In this document: piece after piece, positions 45,400 through 57,608 of the stretch | Numbering within the stretch: the stretch's first letter is position 1 | Layout: the number at the start of each line of letters is the position of its first letter | DNA from: Monomorium pharaonis | Taxonomy: Eukaryota; Arthropoda; Insecta; Hymenoptera; Formicidae | Reading direction: 5' to 3' | DNA length: 64,000 nt | NCBI RefSeq assembly: GCF_013373865.1 | Contig: NC_050470.1 | Location: forward strand, 15,875,244 to 15,939,243 | The notes under the pieces: model-generated | Told to the model about the DNA's origin: nothing | What the model saw: only the letters and a program-made list of their open reading frames with translations | Database searches by the model: none | Made by a program: the position numbers and the translations under genes

Positions 45400-46520
45400 T
45401 CGGGAATAAGTCTCACCGCAAGCAAAATAAAGTTTGGCTCAAGGGGGCAGCGCAAATAGAGCACTCGTTGCGCCCCTAGCCATAATTCAGTTCGACAGGA
45501 ATCGCTCGCGGCAGCACTTGCCGGACCCACCCGGATCGAGTTTGAAAATCGATGAAGCGCCCAGTGGCGTTCGCGGAACTACCGAAATCGCGAAATCCAA
45601 TCAACAAGCGTCGCGTCACATTTCGACGCGTGACATGATCCAATAGGAAATCGATTCTGCTCCGACATCCTGCTGACGTAAGCAGGATGAAAACTTTCGT
45701 CTTCTTCACGAATCAATAAAACCGAAAGGGTACGAGAGAGCGGATGCGTGACGTTGATCCTCCGTGTTTCATACCGCATCCGTGTTGTAATTCAGTATTT
45801 TTTACGCCCGCTGTGGGCATTTATGTACTACGCGAAAGCGTACCGCGCCGCGTGTTCAGTCGTATAACGCCCGGCATCGGAAATCTTGTAATACACGCGA
45901 CATTCGCGTGCTGCGTCGCGTTTGGCCGTCTATAGTTCAAGTCCCGCAGCGGATATTCTTGTGAAATACGCAACTGCGTATCGCGCCGTGCTTCGGCCGT
46001 CTCTAGTCCGAAACGAACATCTCGCATTATACGCTAATCAGCGTATTGCGCCGTGCTACGGGGGCGGTTCCGAAACGAACATTCTTATAATACGCGAAAG
46101 CGCCGTCGTGATCGGCCGTCTCAAGTCCCGCAGCGGACATCTTGGGTTGCACGCTGGAAGGCGTACCGCGCCGCGCGCTCAGCCGTCTCCAGTTCTGCAA
46201 GACATTCGTGTGACATACGCGAAAAGGCGTATCGCGCCGTGTTTCAGCGATCGTAGGTTTCGCTACGGATCATCTCTGTAAGCGCTCGAAAAGCGTATCA
46301 CGCTGTGTTCGAACATTGCGACCACCCCGTGTGCACGTGATGTGCGCGAGAACATCGCACTGTGCTGCGTCCGCCATTGTGAATACGCGTGCTGTGCATG
46401 TAAACAAGTAAAATGTGAAGTTAATCCTGTTTTGTGTCACGGAGATCGCGAGCTGTGCGATCTCAGCACGTAATAAAGTTTATACATCCATTAAAGGACG
46501 TCTCTATCAGTCTGCTACGA
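45400..46520 (+). mobile_element. GC-rich LTR-like block holding a hairpin array
   Basis: The block is GC-rich, with the array at 45829-46295, then AATAAAG near 46473 and GC-rich sequence after it. The layout, tandem hairpins then poly(A) signal, is like the Gypsy LTR R region at 24275-24530. LTR identity is an inference; ends were not found. Confidence 0.35.
45829..46296. repeat. Eight-unit array of short hairpins, period ~65 bp
   Basis: Units start near 45829, 45894, 45967, 46030, 46091, 46151, 46216 and 46283. Each starts with a self-complementary stem: TACGCgaaaGCGTA, CACGCGAcatTCGCGTG, TACGCTaatcAGCGTA, TACGCgaaaagGCGTA and so on. A CGCGCCGTG-TTCGGCCGTCTC-like body usually follows. The stems differ between units, yet most keep pairing; the fifth has a mismatch at its outer pairs. 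Confidence 0.75.
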
Positions 46521-47680
46521 TCCTGCGTTCCTGAGCGCACCATTCGGAGCGCGAGCCACCCTCTTGAACGTGTACCGTACGAGCAAGATTGAAACTCGCG
46601 CGCGCACACAAAATTTTGAATATCGCTTTCTTCTATCGTTAAAGGACAGCCTTTGAAAATAGGTTTTCTTTCCTACAGATATATGCAGAGAAAAGAAGTA
46701 AACATATAAATAGTTTTATTGGTTTTTTATTGTATATTTAAATATTAGGAATTAATTAAAAGTAAAATATTTCAGAAAATAATGTTTTCCCTCCAGAGTA
46801 CTTCACATGAATTACAATATTACAAACCTCATCGTTGAGCACATTTTCTACATTATTATTGGGCTAATCGAAGTTGCCATCTCTGTTTTGAAAGTCTGCT
46901 TCATCATTATGGATTTCTTCATTCATATCACGTTCGTCTTCTACATCCGTATTAATAAAATCATTGTCATCACTTATACTACTCAAGTCCTGTAAATTAT
47001 TCCAATTTCGTTACAATAATTCTTCCAATATAAAAATACGTGTTATTAAATAAGGATTTTTTTTATTTTAAACATTTTAAAATGTTTATGACACTATATT
47101 TACAATAGATTTTTCCATCTGATTGCGTAATATGTCATCATAAAACAATGAAATAATATTTTTAATCAGTTTTAAAATTTCTATGGTAAATAGACAATCT
47201 TTAATATATATTTTATTACTATTATTGATTTCAAGAAAATAGTCTTCTTCAAAATACAATCAATTTCGCATCAATTGCTTCATACGACAATTTCTTGTCT
47301 TGCAATACCCGTAACAATTCCAAATATTTATCGATTCTTCTGCAACATCTTCATTTAGTTGCAATCGTTATCATCGGCTTCACATTCGTCAGAATTATTC
47401 TTTTCTGGGCAAGGTTTGTTAAGGTCTGCAGATACTGTATAGTCGATATCCTCGTCTATTTCCACGTTATCATCTTCATTCCTTTCCTATTCAATAATCG
47501 CGAATCGAAGTTTTAAATACTTAATGTATATTCCATCTAAATTAGTTATAATACAGTTATAATGTACATTCCATCTAAACATGTTACCGTTGACTCATCC
47601 ATTTTTTTTTAATTTCAAGGCAAGTTTATGGTGAAAAACGAATACAAAAATATATTTTTTTAAGATGTATTGTAAAAATT
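46521..47680. other. AT-rich region with possible acidic gene remnants on the minus strand
   Basis: Read on the minus strand, 46995-46850 gives an acidic stretch (DLSSISDDNDFINTDVEDER) and about 47480-47370 another (DDNVEIDEDIDYTVSADLNK). These may be decayed exons of a transposon or host gene. No domain can be named. Confidence 0.25.
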
Positions 47681-47880
47681 TTGAAATTTAATAAGAAAAA
47701 AATTTTTTTTAATTTTTATTTTTTTTATTTATTTTCGGCGATGAATCCAAATTCTTCACAAAATTTAAAAAATATGTATTTAAAAAATTTTAAAATTAAT
47801 AAGAAACAAAAAAAATTTTAATTTTCACTTTTTTTATTTATTTTCGGCATGAATCCAAATTCTTCACAAATTTTAAAACA
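47681..47880. repeat. Two-copy tandem repeat (~110 bp)
   Basis: ATTTATTTTCGGC, followed by ATGAATCCAAATTCTTCACA, occurs near 47727 and 47836 with similar A/T-rich flanks. Confidence 0.6.
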
Positions 47881-48297
47881 GTTAACAAGATTCTTCGTTG
47901 GCTATTTCTTGAAGAATTAGTTTTATTTTTGAAAGGAGAATTAGTTTACAGAGAACATTAAATACATATACATACCTGACATAATCGCTCCAATAGTTGC
48001 CTTTGTTTTTTACGAGAATAGAGTTGCTGCCGGTATGCGTGCAGATCGATTTTTCACGTTTTACAAGTCTTTATGAGTGTTTCATGTTTTTCAATTTACG
48101 TCTACACGAAAACTCGAATGTTTTTTTCAATAAAAATCAGCGTAAATATACGTAAAGCTCTAAAAAAGTGCGTTCGCCACACGAATAGATGATGTTGCTT
48201 TGTTAGTAGTGATGTACCAATCGATCAGATCGGAAGCCTCTAAACACGTTCCCCCTCGCGAGTATTCAGATTTAATTGTTTATACGACCGTAATCAA

Positions 48298-48440
48298 AAC
48301 TATAGGTTTGTTCTTGGTAGATGCATTGCTGTACTGGTGCAATAAGTTAGAATGATGAAAAATATATTTGTCTTATTCTAACTTATTGCACCAGTGCAGC
48401 AGTGCAGCTACAAAGAACAGGCCTTATTACAAGTAAAAAA
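48298..48440. repeat. Long hairpin (~58-base arms)
   Basis: TACTGGTGCAATAAGTTAGA at 48335-48354 is inverted at 48379-48399 around a 21-base loop, and weaker pairing extends outwards to TTTGTTCTT/AAAGAACA. It could be a small MITE; a folded small-RNA precursor is possible but not shown. Confidence 0.6.
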
Positions 48441-48565
48441 GTTTTAGTTGTAATCGTAAAACCGTAAAGCAAATTGATCAATTAATTACAGTCAAATATT
48501 CTTTTTACATTGTAAGAATGCTTGACCGTGATTGGTCGATTTACTTACGGCCTTACAATTATGAC

Positions 48566-48716
48566 TAAAGCCTGTGGCACACATTTTCCATAATACGTAA
48601 CAGTAAGGTTTCGACGCATTGGATTGAGCGACTGTAACCGTAACCTATTGAATCGAGTACGTAATTGGTCAAAATTTTATTGTTACGTTTTACGGAAAGT
48701 CTGTGCCACAGGCTTA
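48566..48716. mobile_element. ~150-bp MITE, termini AAGCCTGTGGCACA
   Basis: AAAGCCTGTGGCACACATTT at 48566 is inverted near 48697-48716 (TCTGTGCCACAGGCTT), with similarity running to about 37 bases including TACGTAACAG-type words. There is no coding capacity. Confidence 0.6.
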
Positions 48717-48825
48717 AAACTTTTTCATGTGCAATGGCTTTTATTCTTAACAGACGCGCATAGATATAGTATATCTAGACCGAGAATTGTCCCAAACTTT
48801 GGGACGGAGAGGGTAGAAATATAAG

Positions 48826-49115
48826 ATGTGGGGAGCGTCCAAAATGGCCACATTCGAAATGGCCGCGTGTAAATTTGCCCACGTTCGAAACGGCCACGTT
48901 CGGAATGGCCACGTTCGGAATGGCCACTGGAAATATTGCACGGAGTTCAATTTGCCCACGTTCGAAACAACCACGTCCGAAACAGTCACGTCTGAAATGG
49001 CCACGTTCGAAATGGTCACGTATGTTTCACGTGATTTCCAACACAATGCACATGGGTTAGCGACTTGGACGGGGTAGGTGCGGGAGGGAGGCCAAAAGCC
49101 CCTCTTGCACCCCCC

Positions 49116-49184
<69 letters not shown>

Positions 49185-49770
49185 CATTTTCTGCACCACA
49201 TGTGTTTGCGACTTTCCACGCAAAAAAGATGCTCGTTAAAATACGTATGTAGATATTTAATAATCTACAGTAAAAAATAGTACATCGAATCGACATCTAT
49301 TCGACGTCGAAATCATCATTTCGATGTCGATTCGACGTCGAATTCATTATCGTTTCTTGCTGGGTTTCTCTATTGATATTTACGCATTTTTTGAGGATGC
49401 AAAAGTATGAGGATATGACCACTGCGCATGCTCAAGTAAAACATACGTGGCATTTCGATCGTGGCCGTTCCGAACGTAGCCGTTTCGAACGTGGCCGTTT
49501 CTAACGTGGCCATTACGAACGTGGTCATTCCAAACGTGACCGTTTCGGACGTAGTCGTTTCGAACGTGGGCAAATTGAACTCCATGCAATATTTTCCGTG
49601 GCCATTCCGAACGTGGCCGTTTCGGACGTGGCTGTTTTGAACGTAGGGAAATTGAACTCCGTGTAATATTTCCCGTGGCCATTAAAAACGTTGCCATTTT
49701 GAACGTGGCCATTTCGAACGTGGTCAAATTTACGCGTGGCCATTTCAAACGTGGGCAAATTATATCCACT
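48826..49770. repeat. Inverted pair of 15-bp minisatellites around a GT tract
   Basis: Left array 48830-49030 repeats CCACGTTCGGAATGG-like 15-mers. Right array 49440-49765 is the reverse complement, CGAACGTGGCCATTT-like. Both also contain ATTGCACGGAGTTCAATTTG-type spacers. GT repeats at 49119-49179 sit between, after a GGGTAGGTGCGGGAGGGAGG unit also seen near 15065. Because 15 is a multiple of three, the arrays give long pseudo-frames (HVRNG repeats). Confidence 0.8.
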
Positions 49771-50146
49771 CTAAGATGTGTTTTCTTCTCTCTCACACGT
49801 GCTTGCGTGTAAGAGAGAGGGATACACATCTTATATCATCCGTCCTATGTCTATGCATATCCTTTTCTATGTCCTTTCCTACATGTGCCTTATACTCTTA
49901 CTTCTAAGACGAGGCGACTTGCGGACGCGCTATTTTCGTTTGTTTCGCGCGGCTGCATGCTCGAACTTATGCCACGAGCTACGAGTCGCACACAGGTCAC
50001 AGGAAAATAAATACAGTTCTCTTATTCTTTTTGCCCGACAACTAATCTAATATCGCAGGCAATAGTCTAACTAATGTGATATATCATTGTGCTCGTTGAT
50101 CCCATAGTTTTCGAGAGTTAAAATATTATTATCTACAAGTTTCAAA
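49771..50146. other. Spacer with AATAAATAC poly(A)-type signal
   Basis: No gene was recognised. GGAAAATAAATACAG near 50000-50014 follows a moderately GC-rich block at 49905-49998. Confidence 0.35.
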
Positions 50147-50400
50147 ATGCTCGAAGTGGATAATGCCAACTGTGTTCTCGTCGAGTTTATGAATGAACAT
50201 AATAAACTCGCGGTTGGATACCGAATTTGGTTTGTTGATAAGGACTTTATCAAAAATGATGACAATTTAGATAAAGTTTTAAAAGACGAAATTACAACAC
50301 AAATCTTATGGCCAAACTGTGATGTGAAGAAAGCAAGTGCGATGAAAAAATTATTAAAAATCTTAAGGATAATGACTGGACTAAACATGCAGTGAAAGTA
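50147..50400 (+). pseudogene. Unrecognised short coding remnant
   Basis: The frame MLEVDNANCVLVEFMNEHNK continues to LWPNCDVKKASAMKK. After a one-base shift near 50335 the other frame gives NDWTKHAVKVHSYGG, followed by a donor-like GGTATG. It looks like a first exon of a gene with a small N-terminal domain, as seen in some BEN-domain or transposon-linked insect proteins; this is a weak impression. The frameshift suggests decay. Confidence 0.25.
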
Positions 50401-50645
50401 CATAGTTATGGTGGTATGTAATATTTACATATATTAATAAGAGTTTCTTATATTTATTTCCTTTAAAAATATAATATGTATAATATTATGGGGAGGGGAC
50501 ATTTCATGCCAAATTAGATGACATTTGACAATCAAATTGTTAATTAATTATTTTGTATAACATTAAAGTCCCACCTGCAAAATTTTGAAAAAAATTCTGT
50601 ATATTTTAATACATCAAATATAGAAATCAAATATACAATATGTGT

Positions 50646-50676
<31 letters not shown>

Positions 50677-50690
50677 CATAGGCTACAGGT
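50401..50690. other. AT-rich spacer with TA microsatellite
   Basis: A TATATA run lies at about 50645-50662 and ACATATACATA just after; no gene was seen. Confidence 0.45.
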
Positions 50691-50696
50691 TAGACT

Positions 50697-51122
50697 GTAT
50701 AAAATCTTATTGTGTGCTATTGGTTGTGCCTCTATCTGGTTGATCAATTCGCCAATATATTCCATCACAAACTCGCCTTTAACGAAAATGATGGTGCTCT
50801 CGGCCGACGCTCGCTTGCTCGTAGGTTCTGATTGTTCCCGTTGCTGCAATCTCTAATCTCGTTGCTGTTCTTTATCGAGACCTTCGTCGTAAACCGCGTA
50901 CACTTCGCCGCTGTTTATTATCATCTGTAATTATACGTCTAAAATTCGTCGCTGCTACCGTGTACACGTAACCGTTCTGTTTACGTACGTAGGTCAGAGC
51001 CTACGAGCAAGCGAGCGTCGGCCGAGCATCATTATTCTCGTTAAAGGAGAATTTGTGGTGAAATATATTAGCGAATTGATCAATCAGGCAGAGGCAAAGC
51101 TAACCGGCACACAATAAGATTT
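50697..51122. mobile_element. Foldback element, ~130-bp arms
   Basis: The left arm 50697-50832 (AATCTTATTGTGTGC...CTCGGCCGACGCTCGCTTGC...) pairs with 50992-51120 (GCAAGCGAGCGTCGGCCGAG...CACACAATAAGATT). The core 50835-50990 is non-coding. There are no transposase and no clear duplication. Confidence 0.65.
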
Positions 51123-51284
51123 TTTGCTGCTCTCGTAACTTATGATTTCTGAAAATTTTTAGGATTCTTACCTGACTGTGTAAAACATGCCGATAACCAA
51201 CGAAAACCTAACCACTACTACGGCCATATTGATTTTAAACGGCCATATTGCTTTTTAGTTTCCTTGTGCACGCAGATGGTGTTG

Positions 51285-51468
51285 GCGGAGCGAGTACAAA
51301 TAAGGATAGCATATGGACATACAAAGTGGTCCATTTAGGATATCCCTTCAGTGTCCACAAATGTGTATCCTATAAATATCTTTATAAGGTCCATAGACAT
51401 CATGACAAGAAATGGACATCAAACGGATATCCATAGGATATCCATAGGATATCCTGTGCTGTCTGGGT
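51285..51468. repeat. Repeat rich in GGATATCC words
   Basis: GGATATCC words recur, with ATGGACAT words between them, ending in CTGTGCTGTCTGGG at 51455-51468, which abuts the Gypsy fragment. The end resembles, reversed, the termini of the MITE at 11489. It is probably one end of a MITE family. Confidence 0.45.
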
Positions 51469-52724
51469 AATGTCAAGGACCCAGGATCCCGTCTGATAAG
51501 ATGGAGATTCAAGCTCACCGAATATGATTACGAGATAATACACAAGGCAGGCAAAGGCAATACTAATGCCGATGCACTGAGCCGACACCCCGTAGTAGAA
51601 GATACGGAGCACGTAAACACCGTCGAAGATAAAAATCGACAAGAAGAAGAAACAGCAAATCGGAAATACACGGAAAAAGAAAAGGAACAGATATTATATG
51701 AATATCACGACGCTTCTCTAGGAGATCATCAAGGAATCGCACGTAAACTAAAAAGGATACGATTGGATCATAATTGGCGAGGTATCACGAAAGATGTGGA
51801 GGATTACATCGCAAAGTGTGAACACTGCCAGAAAAACAAATTAAAAGCAAAAACAAAGATGCCTATGGTGATAACAGATACCCCCGAAAAACCATTTGAA
51901 AAATGCGCCATGGATATCGTAGGACCATTAACAGTAACGACCACAGGCAACAAATATATCTTGACCTTCCAAGATATCCTTACAAAATTTAGCAAAGCGA
52001 TCCCGATTGAAAGTCAGGACGCAAATACAGTGGCACAAGCGTTCGCCATTAAAATAATTTTTAAACATGGAATACCAGAGAAACTACTCACAGATCAAGG
52101 TATGAATTTTACAAGTGAGATTTTCAAGAACGTATGCAAATTGCTGAAGATCGAAAAAATGCAAACTACCGCATATCACCCAGAGAACAACGGAACAGTG
52201 GAAAGATTACACCGGACTCTGGCAGAATATCTACGCCACTACATAAATACCGATCAGACAGATTGGGACGAGTGGCTACCGTACGCTATGTTTACGTATA
52301 ATACGACACCACATATCGTAACCGGGCTTACTTCCTTTGAACTAATATATGGACATAGAGCTACCTTACCTACAGCCCTACATCAACCGCCTAGACCGGC
52401 ATATTCCTACGACGACTATGCACAGGAATTACGAGAGAAACTGAGAGTCTCAAACAGAATAGCGAAAGGAAAAGCAGAAGAGGAAAAAGAAAGGGCGAAG
52501 AAATAATATGATAGAAACGCAAAACCGAGGACCTTCAAGGTAGAGGAAAAAGTCTTACTCTACGACGAAACGGTAAGACGCGGCCGATCGAAAAAATTAG
52601 ACGCAAAATGGATCGGATCGTACAAAATAATCGAGAAAAATAGCGACGTCAACTATACGATAAAAACGGGACGAAAAATTATACGCGTACACGTGAACCG
52701 ATTAAAACTATTTATAGAGGAGTA
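51469..52724 (+). pseudogene. pol: Gypsy pol fragment: end of RNase H plus integrase
   Basis: It starts within pol at NVKDPGSRLIRWRFKLTEY (RNase H end, ALSRH near 51580). The integrase zinc finger (YHDASLGDHQG...CEHCQKNK) and core follow: D in MDIVGPL (51910), D in TDQGMNF (52090), E in TVERLHRTL (52197). TAA at 52504-52506 interrupts the C-terminal part, which continues to VNRLKLFIEE at 52724. It is from a different Gypsy lineage than the copy at 24071 (AT-rich, different residues). It is truncated on the left by a MITE-like end; no LTR was found. Confidence 0.85.
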
Positions 52725-53447
52725 AAGGGCTCACCAAGCAGCAGATCCAAGTATAATCCCAAAATAATCCAAAGAAAGAACACAACAAAATGGTACACTA
52801 ATAAAACTTACACACAAAAAAATCATAATAAAACGCTACACTACAAACTAACTACAAACAAAAAAATCACGAACAAAATCCAAAACCAAACACTCATACA
52901 CAACAGACGACCTTGACAAACGCCTTAACAAACGACTTACTGCAAAACGCGACTGAGATTCTCAAATATTTAGCACTAATAAGTATTGCACTATTGCGAA
53001 TTATAAAAATACTTTCTCGTCTGTAAAACAAATGTAATAAATAAGATAGATACAAAAACAATATAATGTATGTACACGACCATAACAAATATTGTAACAC
53101 GAACCACCTCCCAAGCGAGCGTGTAATCTGAGAAAAAAACTAAAGACTCTGGGTGCATGTCACACAAAAAAATCCAAAAATTAACCAAGAGTCTTTTCTT
53201 CGTCGAAAATGACAACCAGCGGCGTTATCACCTTAATTATAGTAGCAATCATAATTTATATCATATATTATATGGAAAACACTTGAGGGGCACGAAAAGC
53301 CAGTGCACTTGAATGAAATTAAAAAAGAAATTAAGGAATCACAACCTTTCGAAACAAGAGAAATAAAAAATAGAATTATCTCTAAGTAAGTTGAAAATAA
53401 TAAAATAGAAATTAAATTAGTGTGAAGACTAGCAACTTATGTAAATT
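52725..53447 (+). other. Region downstream of the Gypsy fragment
   Basis: A-rich sequence. ATG at 53208 opens a short hydrophobic frame (MTTSGVITLIIVAIIIYIIY) that could be a relic of a 3' gene or chance. No LTR was recognised. Confidence 0.35.
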
Positions 53448-54822
53448 GTAAATTGTCTAAATTTATTTTTAGATACGATTATTTACTAAATTTAACGAAT
53501 GTTACAACTGTTGAAAAGTCTATTGAACGTTACAGAAAGAAAAATATTGGAAGGATTCCAAAAGATCTCGACGACTTACGTACTTGTTTAGAAAGTGATA
53601 ATTGGAAGCGATTTTTAAAAATAAATGAAACAGATTTATTTATTATAGAATCTGTTGTTAAAAATTCTATAACAAAAGCCATTATTTTTATCAACAAAAC
53701 TTTGTCCGATTTAATTTTAAGTAATCTAAAAGAAAAATTAATAATCTTTGTAGATGGGACTTTTGCCACGGTTCCCCAATTAAAAAATTCCAATTGTCAG
53801 TTGTGGACAATTGTAATAAGACATGATAATAGAGTATGTAAAACAATTAATCCCTTAGTTTATTCTTTAAGCAATTAATTTATTTGATCACAACAGGCAT
53901 TCCATGTAACAGGTATTTTATGTAAATATAAATTAAGTACAAATAATTCAAAATTTTACAGACATTTCCAAATGTATGCCATAATGGAAGGACTACACAA
54001 GATTACATTAATGAATTAAATAAACTTATAAATATTTTGAAAATAAAACCTGACATAGCAATGTCAGATTTTGAGAAGGCTGAACAAAAGTTTTGCGTAC
54101 AGTTCTCGCTAAAATGTTATTGGTTATTACTTCCATTACAGTCAGTCAGGTAATAAAAAATAACAGTACACTTAATTGACAAAAAATGCAAGTTAATTTT
54201 AATCGTGTTAATTTCTTATTATAAGTGTTAGTACACAATGATGAAAAACGTGGCATATTAAACAATGACAAAAATAATGTAGGTTGGGATGGTACAAAAC
54301 TGATCTCTATAGTTTTTTTACCACATACATTAAGAAGAAGGCTTCAAAATAATATCTACAATTATTTTCAAGAATTGCATGATTTTTGCAGTCTTTTTTC
54401 CACTATTATGAAGAAACATAGATAAACGATTTTAAGCCTGATTGTTTTTGTATTTTTAAACAAATACACAGAACTAATAATGTCTCCGAAAAGCACAATC
54501 AAGAACTTCAATTAAATCTAAAAAAGCACACAACAATTGTAAAATTTTTAGATATATGCATTGTAAACGTCTCATTTTTTAAATATGTTTTCCACATTAT
54601 ACTTACTATTTTTAAAATGCAATCTTATTTACAGTTTTTGAGGATCAGAAGTGTTTTATACTCAGTTTTATAAGGAACCCGAAATTTTGGGTACGTACAG
54701 AACGAAGGAGCCTGAAGGAAAGAGAAGAAAAAATATTGAAAATTTGGAATGAAATAGAAAATAATGAAGATTTAGATCTTCTATCAATTTTGTATCAATT
54801 ATCCCAATTAGTTGGAAAATAA
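53448..54822 (+). pseudogene. MULE-type transposase relic
   Basis: The first part (53453-53870) contains IPKDLDDLRTCLES, then the MULE first-aspartate motif FVDGTFATVPQLKN near 53750 and QLWTIVIRHDNRV. After an AT-rich, intron-like stretch, about 53960-54150 has VCHNGRTTQDYINEL and the second motif MSDFEKAEQKF near 54060. Later pieces at 54225-54425 (WDGTKLISIV) and 54670-54820 (RTERRSLKEREEKILKIW) complete it. Known: MULE enzymes are DDE transposases, often with FLYWCH fingers, none seen here. Several stops (53877, 54422) and breaks show decay. Confidence 0.7.
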
Positions 54823-55186
54823 AAATTTATAAATAAATACATAATTTTAATAAAAATTTTAAACATTTTAATTTTTTGAGCACAGTAAGCTTAGGATTGG
54901 GCAGCCTTATTCGACAGCAAATTGTTCCGGGTTGTTCCGGATTGTTAACATTTTGCAAGCAAATTAACTGCAAAGCTAGCTGGAACAAAAAAATTAATTC
55001 AAGATAAGAATTGACACATCATCAATTATGAAAAGCACGTAGGATACATAATTTTTTTTTAAACTCTCTGTGCTATTTGTAATCTCTTCTAGTTTAAACA
55101 ATGTCGGTACATTGCTGGCACAAATAGCACATATGCTTTGTAGTACAAGCAATTTCGACAAACCTGCTCTCAGTTTTTTGTATCAA
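54823..55186. other. AT-rich spacer
   Basis: No gene was seen. A degenerate resemblance between 54885-55020 and 55407-55540 (both end AAAAATTAATTCAAGA) hints at an old duplication. Confidence 0.35.
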
Positions 55187-55323
55187 TGGCTACGTTCAGA
55201 AAACACAACCGTTGCACAACAGTTGAGTAATTCGCTAACATAATTGGTCTAAATTTAGAGATCTAACAAACCAATAATCACTGACCACTCACTGATCACT
55301 TGTGTTTTCTGAATGTAACCATC
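55187..55323. mobile_element. 137-bp MITE, TIR ATGGCTACGTTCAGAAAACA
   Basis: ATGGCTACGTTCAGAAAACA at 55187 is inverted at the right end (TTGTGTTTTCTGAATGTAACC, near 55301-55321). The first bases, GGCTACGTTC, equal the Harbinger element-2 terminus, so it could be a Harbinger-mobilised MITE. Confidence 0.55.
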
Positions 55324-56299
55324 CTCTTACTGCACTGTTGATAAATCTATTTGATGTTACAATATAATTTCAACCTTATTGCTTACAATTTTGGCATACT
55401 CGAGGAAACAGCAGGCTTAGAATTTGACAGCTTTAATCAGCAAGGAATTGTTCTCTGGTGATCTAGCTGTCAACATTCTATGATTGACTAAGAAACTGAA
55501 ACAAAAATTAATTCAAGAAAAGAATCGGTTCATGTACAAAAAACACATATAGAATATATAATCTCTTATAAAGATATTAGCTACTTATCTGATATATATT
55601 TGTCTATTCTCCATTTATTTCTTTCCCTCTTCCTTCTTCAGGCTTCTATTTTATTTTGCACAGATTTTGTTTCTTGGCTGACAATGATTTTAATACGGAG
55701 AACCAGATTTCAATCAGAAATCTTGTCTGTCAAAGCACGTCAAAGAAATTGAAAATTATTTTATTAGTAATTAATTTAATATAATAAAAATATAGTTTAA
55801 TATAGTTTAATTTAAATATATTAATATATTACATAATAATTTATTCTCTAACATATAAATATATCAAACATCTTATCTTGTTCACCTCTATGTATTTTAT
55901 TTTTAATTGTGTAGATTTTAACATTTATTTCAAATAAATGTCATAATTTATTTACTCGATATTTATTATTTGCCACATATGCGTGCACATATGTCAAAGC
56001 AACTCCGCAAACTAGGATTTACTACTTCGACAGTGTTACTAACCTGTGGAAATTGAAAAATTATTTTGCCTAGAGAATTTTGCTGGTACCAACATTTTCT
56101 CATCTAGTTTTTCGGGAAAATGTCGTGTAACCTTTTAAATATTATATTTTTGAAATTTTATATTATTTCTGCAACATTACTGGAACATTTTGGTGTAATA
56201 CTGATATTGCATGTTTCTGAAACGCCTCTGCAATATTACATTGCAACTCGTAATATTGTAACGTTGCAGCAATGTTGCTGAAAGCTTCTGTGCTGTATG
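55324..56299. other. AT-rich spacer ending in a MITE-like terminus
   Basis: No gene was seen. 56044-56299 has TTGCAATATTACA and AACGTTGCAGCAATGTTGC words and ends CTGTGCTGTATGGG, similar to the CTGTGCTGTCTGGG end near 51468. Confidence 0.4.
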
Positions 56300-57554
56300 G
56301 GAAGTGTGTGGTTTTTCTTCAAGGAAAAAAATTACAAAATCCAAAATAATTCTTTTGATCATATCAAATTCAACCTAAGTGATATATAATCTGTAAATAC
56401 TACAAAATACATGATATCTAAATCAAAGTACCTTTCTAAAAAAAGATAAAAAAAGCGCGCCAAGTGTGTGATTTTTCTTTAAGGAAAAATTACAAAAACC
56501 AAGATAATATTTTTAATTATATCAAATTCAACCTAAGTGATATATAATGTGATATAATCTGTAAATACTACAAAATGCATAATATCCAAACCAAAGTACC
56601 TTTTTAAAAAAGGTAAAAAAATTATTTACTATTACTTTTTAATAATATTACAAAAAAGCGATTAAACATTTTAAGGAAAAAATTACAAAAACCAAAATAA
56701 TATTTTTAATCATATCAAATTCAACCTAAGTGATATATAATCTGTAAATACTACAAAATGCATGGTATGCAAATCAAAGTACCTTTTTAAAAAAGGTAAA
56801 AAAATCGCGCCAAGTGTGTGGTTTCTTTTAAGGAAAAAAATTATAAAATCCAAGATAATACTTTTGATCATATCCAATTCAAGCTAAGTGATATATAAAA
56901 AATCCAAGAATAGTTTTGATAAATTCAACATAAGTGATATTTTTTATAACGAAAAAAATCACAAATCCAAGACAAAACTTTTGATCAAATTCAAACTAAG
57001 TAATGTACATTTCAAAATGGTATAACTTTGATTATTAAAGTAACAATTATTTTAAATAAAAAATTATTGTATTCACACACACAAATTAATTTTTCTACCA
57101 AAATAATGATATGTAACTATTTTGCGCCAATTAAGAATAAACATTACAAAATGAAAGTATTAAATTTTTTCTCTACAAAGTAATGATATGAAGAGATATG
57201 CGCCAATCTATAAAAATAGATGTTTATTATTTGGCTGGTATTCATAGTTTGAATACAAATTACAAGTTAAATTACAAATATTACAAATAAATATTTTAAT
57301 ACAAATAAATATTTTACTACAAAAACTTAGTGTCGCTAAACCGAATAATTTGTTTTAATACAAAATCTTACAAATTTTTTTACAAACTAATTTATATATT
57401 AAAATAATACGTATAATACGTAAAGCATTATACACCCACGCATAAAAGAAAGAGAGAGAAAGAAAGACATTTGAACGTATGCACGCATAAAAGACTAAGA
57501 TATTAAAAATCGCTTTCTTATAAACTAACAAATAAGTTATATACTATATACTAA

Positions 57555-57598
57555 ACACACACACACCCACACACACGCGCGCGCGCGCGCGCACGCAT
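57555..57598. repeat. CA/CG microsatellite in the palindrome spacer
   Basis: ACACACAC runs lead into GCGCGCGCGCGC near 57576-57592. Confidence 0.8.
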
Positions 57599-57608
57599 TC
57601 AGATGCAC

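Noticed and set aside
45829..46296. CRISPR array
   Set aside because: Units are diverged throughout and have no constant repeat with unique spacers; the context is an insect genome.
46807..46995. Membrane protein on the plus strand
   Set aside because: The hydrophobic frame is antisense to an acidic minus-strand stretch; neither is confirmed.
48747..49296. Long frames with His-Thr or Val-Cys repeats
   Set aside because: They are translations of a GT/CA microsatellite and a 15-bp minisatellite, not proteins.
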